DNA of 47,986 nt from Methylobacterium sp. E-045 (GTDB lineage Bacteria > Pseudomonadota > Alphaproteobacteria > Rhizobiales > Beijerinckiaceae): NCBI RefSeq assembly GCF_022829685.1, contig NZ_JAKSYE010000036.1, positions 1-47,986 on the forward strand, read 5' to 3'. The position numbers and the translations under genes were made by a program. The notes beneath the pieces were generated by a model that was not told the DNA's origin, did no database searches, and saw only the letters and a list, made by a program, of their open reading frames with translations. The first letter of the stretch is position 1. Every line of letters starts with the position of its first letter. Shown piece after piece: positions 45,136 through 47,986 of this stretch.

Positions 45136-45528
45136 ATGCTGAAAGTTCGCTGCCCTCTCGGGCTCTTCGCCCTGCTTGCCTTCATCCCCGTCGCTCAAGC
45201 TGCGTCACAAAGCCTGCTGCCTTTGGAACGCGGCGCTTACGCACTGGAAACGACCTCCTGCCCGCAGCGCTCGCGGGCCGAGATCATGACCTACTGGGGC
45301 GATCGTCTGAACCAATCGACGGCGGATTGCGCCATCAGCAACGTGAAGAGCCAGGGTTCGGTCTACACCTTCACCTCGCGCTGTAAGATCGAGGGCGAGC
45401 GCAAGCGGCAGATCGAAACGGTGGTCCTCAGGATCGCGGACAAGAAACATTTCGTCGTCGTCTCGACAGTCAACGGGAAGCCTGACGAGACCGCCTACAA
45501 GTGGTGCTCGTACAGCGCCTTCGATTGA
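45136..45528 (+). CDS. Small exported protein of unknown function
   Basis: 130 residues with a clear Sec signal (LGLFALLAFIPVAQA, cleavage before SQSLL). The mature part is about 105 residues and has four cysteines (SCPQRS, DCAISNV, SRCKIEG, KWCSYSAFD), suggesting two disulfides in the periplasm. No known family was recognised. It sits 81 bases after the 661-residue protein and 14 bases before the lipoprotein gene, so the three are probably co-transcribed. Confidence 0.75.
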   Translation: MLKVRCPLGLFALLAFIPVAQAASQSLLPLERGAYALETTSCPQRSRAEIMTYWGDRLNQSTADCAISNVKSQGSVYTFTSRCKIEGERKRQIETVVLRIADKKHFVVVSTVNGKPDETAYKWCSYSAFD

Positions 45529-45542
45529 GCGGAGGCGGGATC

Positions 45543-46658
45543 ATGAACCGTTTTCGGATTGGCGGCCTCGCCCTGATGCTGCCCCTGCTCGCTGGCTGCT
45601 ACCAATCGAAGATGAGCATCATCGAGGACGGGGTAGCGCTGCCATTCGGCGAGATCGCGAGTTGCCGAATCAACGACAAGCCGTTGAGCTTCGACCTGAC
45701 GAAACCGGACAGGACCGCCGCGGGCGGTCTCACCTACCGTGCGAACAATGAGCTGCTGGCGTTCAAGCGCATCAGCGATACGCTCTATCTCGCCCAGGTG
45801 TTGACCGGCGGCGTCTACAAGTTCGGCTATCTCATGAAAGCGGGTGACGGGGTCGACGTCCTTTCGCTCAAACCCGGATCCCAATCGGATGCGGGTCATC
45901 AGAACCGGGCCGCCAACATCCTGTTCAAGCCCGCCGGCGATTGGGCGGAAATGGCCGGCGACCGTGCGGATATCGAAGCGTTCCTCATGGGCGCGAAGCT
46001 CGGCTCGATGCAGAGCGTGGGACAATGCCAGTTCCGCAAGGCGATTCCGCGCGATGCGGCGATCACAAACCTCTTGAAGCTCTCCACGACCCGCGATGAG
46101 GCCCTGAAGCTGCCAGGCGCAGAGGAGTGCGACCTCGGGGACATTTGCCTGCCGCCCTCGTCGGTCCTGGCCTCCAAACTGTCTGCGGAAGAGAAGGCGG
46201 GCTACCGGTACCAGATCGCTTTCCATCCCGATCGCGTGCGCTCGATCACGGTCACGGCCACAGCTGTCACAGCCGCGAGCATGGCCGCCATTCTCACAGA
46301 ATCGAATGTCGTCGTTTCCAGCGTTGGCCCCTACGAGACGCCCCTCTCACTGCGGCTGAACGACTTTGAGGTTGACATGTTTCGGATGAAGCAGCTCGCC
46401 GCTGATCCGAAATGGAAGTTAGAGCTAAGCCGCGTGGTAGAGAATCTGAAAGATTTCGTCGTGATGGTTTCCGATTCAACGTTCAGAAACAATCAGATGC
46501 TGAACGTGCCCGCTGAGACGTTCATCAAGCTGTCAGGCGTCGCATCCGCCGGTGCAGCTTTCAATTTGATATGGCAGCGTGACTATCCATATTCTCGCCT
46601 CGTGCTGGACCGGTCAGGCCGCGACAAGGTCAATATCAGGATCGAGTATGTGCTGTGA
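45543..46658 (+). CDS. Lipoprotein of unknown function
   Basis: 371 residues. The signal ends in the lipobox LLAGC, with the acylated Cys followed by YQSK, so it should be attached to a membrane, most likely the outer membrane as no Asp follows the Cys. The rest is not recognised. It contains a mixed alpha/beta stretch with LSLRLNDFEVDMFRMKQL and a small hydrophobic stretch near the middle (VTATAVTAASMAAIL). The ribosome site GGAGGCGGGATC sets the start. It closes the envelope trio, and a hairpin overlaps its stop codon. Confidence 0.8.
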   Translation: MNRFRIGGLALMLPLLAGCYQSKMSIIEDGVALPFGEIASCRINDKPLSFDLTKPDRTAAGGLTYRANNELLAFKRISDTLYLAQVLTGGVYKFGYLMKAGDGVDVLSLKPGSQSDAGHQNRAANILFKPAGDWAEMAGDRADIEAFLMGAKLGSMQSVGQCQFRKAIPRDAAITNLLKLSTTRDEALKLPGAEECDLGDICLPPSSVLASKLSAEEKAGYRYQIAFHPDRVRSITVTATAVTAASMAAILTESNVVVSSVGPYETPLSLRLNDFEVDMFRMKQLAADPKWKLELSRVVENLKDFVVMVSDSTFRNNQMLNVPAETFIKLSGVASAGAAFNLIWQRDYPYSRLVLDRSGRDKVNIRIEYVL

Positions 46659-46677
46659 CGGCAAATGTGATGCCGTC
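46657..46677 (+). terminator. Hairpin overlapping the lipoprotein stop codon
   Basis: GACGGCA (46657-46663), a seven-base loop, and TGCCGTC (46671-46677) make a perfect stem that begins inside the TGA. Only TT follows. It probably ends or stabilises the three-gene transcript. Confidence 0.45.
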
Positions 46678-46815
46678 TTGATGCACAAACCGAATTTGGG
46701 GCGTCCACAGCGTCTATGCTCCGACGGATTTTGAGCAGGCCTCTATCAGCCACCCGTCGTACCCAAAACCACATCATCCCAGTGACGATGCCCTAACCGC
46801 GGAGCCTCATCCCAT

Positions 46816-47019
46816 GTGGTCGTACATGCGAGCCCGCCCGGGCGCCGGTGCTCAGAAAGGTCCACGATCTCGGAACGAGCATCCGAGCTGCTCGCCACGT
46901 CTGGGGATGCCAGCTACTACGAGGCCTGCAAACGGGCACGGGCAGTCCAACGACGGTCCTATGCCGCAGACGCCCGGGTTTGGTCGAAGGTGGTACTTAA
47001 GACCCGGAAACGACGTTGA
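46816..47019 (+). CDS. Small hypothetical protein
   Basis: A possible 67-residue basic protein with a GTG start and GGAG about eleven bases upstream. The segment SERASELLATSGDASYYEACKRARAVQRR (as adjoining parts) is likely helical, and DARVWSKVVL follows. I recall short proteins with this look in related bacteria but cannot assign a family. A second frame with an ATG at 46814 overlaps and looks less protein-like. Low certainty. Confidence 0.35.
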   Translation: MVVHASPPGRRCSERSTISERASELLATSGDASYYEACKRARAVQRRSYAADARVWSKVVLKTRKRR

Positions 47020-47064
47020 ATGATGAAGGCGTCTCGATCCGACGTTGTCGCCGGTGGTACGGAA

Positions 47065-47742
47065 TCAGCGGCTGGCGCGGTAGCTCGCGACCATCTCTGG
47101 CGTGATGTCCTTGGCATAACATAAAGGGGCAAAGCCCCCGGGCCGTGAGTAGGCACTGCGGCGTCCGCAGGATCGTCCACCGCGATCCGACTGGTAGGGG
47201 CAAGCGCAACTGCTGGGATAGGCGTCGATCGAGGCGGTGATGAGTAGCTTCGCGATCGCGGCCGTACCGAGGGCAACGCTTGGAGAGATGGTCGGCTTTA
47301 CCGGCTTTTCGATCTGTTCCGGTGCCTCATCGCGCAGACGCTTTTTGGTAATCCACCCTTCGCGCTGTGTCCGTACATTTCGGACCTGAACCCATTCATT
47401 CAACCTTGCGAGGACGGTTACGGCTTCGCCAGGGCCGAAACGGTCGAGGATGGCGGCTTTGCCATTGGCTTCAGCGCGGAGCGGAACTTTGTGGCCGGAC
47501 ACGTAAAGTGTCTCCGGCGGCGCAACGACGACGGCAGAATGCTGCAACGGGGCCGAAGGCGTTGATATCGTTACCAAAGGTTCGACCCGAGGCGGATCTG
47601 CGGGCAACGAGACGTACCGAGTTGGCGGTGGAGAGCTTGTTCTGGAAGGACCTAAGCCTTGCCCGAAGATGAGAGCAATCAGACCCAGCGAGGCTACCAG
47701 CAGCAGTGTCCGTACGGAGTCAGATGCGCGTCGCCGTCCCAT
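47065..47742 (-). CDS. Membrane-anchored SH3-domain protein with a Cys-rich C-terminus
   Basis: 225 residues. An N-terminal membrane anchor (TLLLVASLGLIALIFGQGL) is followed by a proline-rich spacer and a bacterial SH3 domain: VSGHKVPLRAEANGKAAILDRFGPGEAVTVLARLNEWVQVR (as adjoining parts) ending in REGWITKKRL. The C-terminal tail DAYPSSCACPYQSDRGGRSCG, RSAYSRPGGFAPLCY is a conserved block seen in rhizobial exported proteins. SH3b domains usually bind cell-wall material, so a periplasmic envelope role is likely. The ATG at 47742 has GAGAGCG upstream; the frame runs to 47790. Confidence 0.75.
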   Translation of the reverse strand: MGRRRASDSVRTLLLVASLGLIALIFGQGLGPSRTSSPPPTRYVSLPADPPRVEPLVTISTPSAPLQHSAVVVAPPETLYVSGHKVPLRAEANGKAAILDRFGPGEAVTVLARLNEWVQVRNVRTQREGWITKKRLRDEAPEQIEKPVKPTISPSVALGTAAIAKLLITASIDAYPSSCACPYQSDRGGRSCGRRSAYSRPGGFAPLCYAKDITPEMVASYRASR

Positions 47743-47986
47743 GATCGCTCTCGTGCATGATTCTCGCCGAGGTTGCGTATGGGGAGGCACTGGTCAAGTC
47801 GCTTGCGGAAAATGTCTCGCATTCGATCGCATCGTCACATGTAAACTGATCGGCCCCCACGAGGTGGTCCAAGGGTAAAGTTAGTGTACGGTTGGCCGCT
47901 CCGCCACGGGAAGCTTGGCCGGCGGAGCTGGTCGAGCGAGCGCAGCTGGCCAAGCGGAGAAGGCTGGCATGAACAGCTCCGGTGCC
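47743..47986. other. Window end without a recognised gene
   Basis: Short frames only. The last bases (ATGAACAGC at about 47968) could open a gene that continues beyond the window, but too little is visible to judge. Confidence 0.3.

Overview
The window looks like chromosomal DNA of a high-GC alphaproteobacterium, most plausibly a Methylobacterium-type member of the Hyphomicrobiales. This is an inference from overall protein flavour: a Usg-family protein, a short tyrosine recombinase, an Omp25/31-type porin-like barrel, an SH3-domain protein with a Cys-rich tail, and many SsuABC-like transporters. No rRNA, tRNA or CRISPR array was seen. Insertion-sequence relics are common (IS3, IS5, IS21-like, IS605-like), and one IS630 element is intact.

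Layout. 1-1000: IS debris (IS21-like end repeats, an IS605-like hairpin, an IS3 orfB relic), then a good sigma-70 promoter. 1088-4972 (+): an SsuABC/TauABC-type ABC transporter (A) followed by a flavin-dependent monooxygenase, probably for uptake and oxidation of an organosulfur or N-heterocyclic compound. 14909-5126 (-): a long co-directional run with several 4-bp ATGA overlaps: transporter C (binding protein, permease, ATPase), an allophanate-hydrolase-like amidase, a second amidase, an M20 metallopeptidase, and transporter B (binding protein, ATPase, permease). This reads as a scavenging pathway for amide- or ureido-type compounds. 15295-19162: an IS3 relic, then an HxlR regulator facing a yceI / cytochrome b561 / yceI operon. 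This redox locus is damaged in three places: a C8-tract frameshift at the start of hxlR, an IS630 insertion in the shared promoter region, and a frameshift in the first yceI.

19329-22506: a decayed IS5 element, then a visibly A/T-richer two-gene island. It encodes a GNAT-like protein and, one base later, a large ImmA/IrrE-type zinc peptidase. This pair is my best candidate for an undescribed system. 22731-25378 (-): transporter D. 25523-25873: two near-identical 29-bp elements in inverted orientation, each placed at a TTGAC -35-like sequence, one facing the transporter D operon and the other facing groESL. 25969-28376 (+): an accessory groESL pair and a Usg-family gene. 34105-28638 (-): a complete peptide/opine-type (Dpp/Opp) ABC transporter operon. 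34771-36191 (-): a TSUP/TauE-type permease and its AraC regulator. 36634-38633: a 2-hydroxychromene-2-carboxylate isomerase-like protein and an NCS2 purine/uracil permease, overlapping tail to tail.

39119-41700: a TnpB C-terminal relic joined to an IS5 transposase relic, an AraC regulator, and a short tyrosine recombinase preceded by inverted repeats. 42137-47742: an envelope gene group. It holds an outer-membrane barrel with a clear terminator, an exported 661-residue protein with four cysteine-paired repeats, a small exported protein, a lipoprotein, and an SH3-domain protein. The five SsuABC/Dpp-type transporters, the monooxygenase, the hydrolases and the TauE-like exporter together suggest a region specialised in scavenging S- and N-containing organic compounds, interrupted by mobile DNA.
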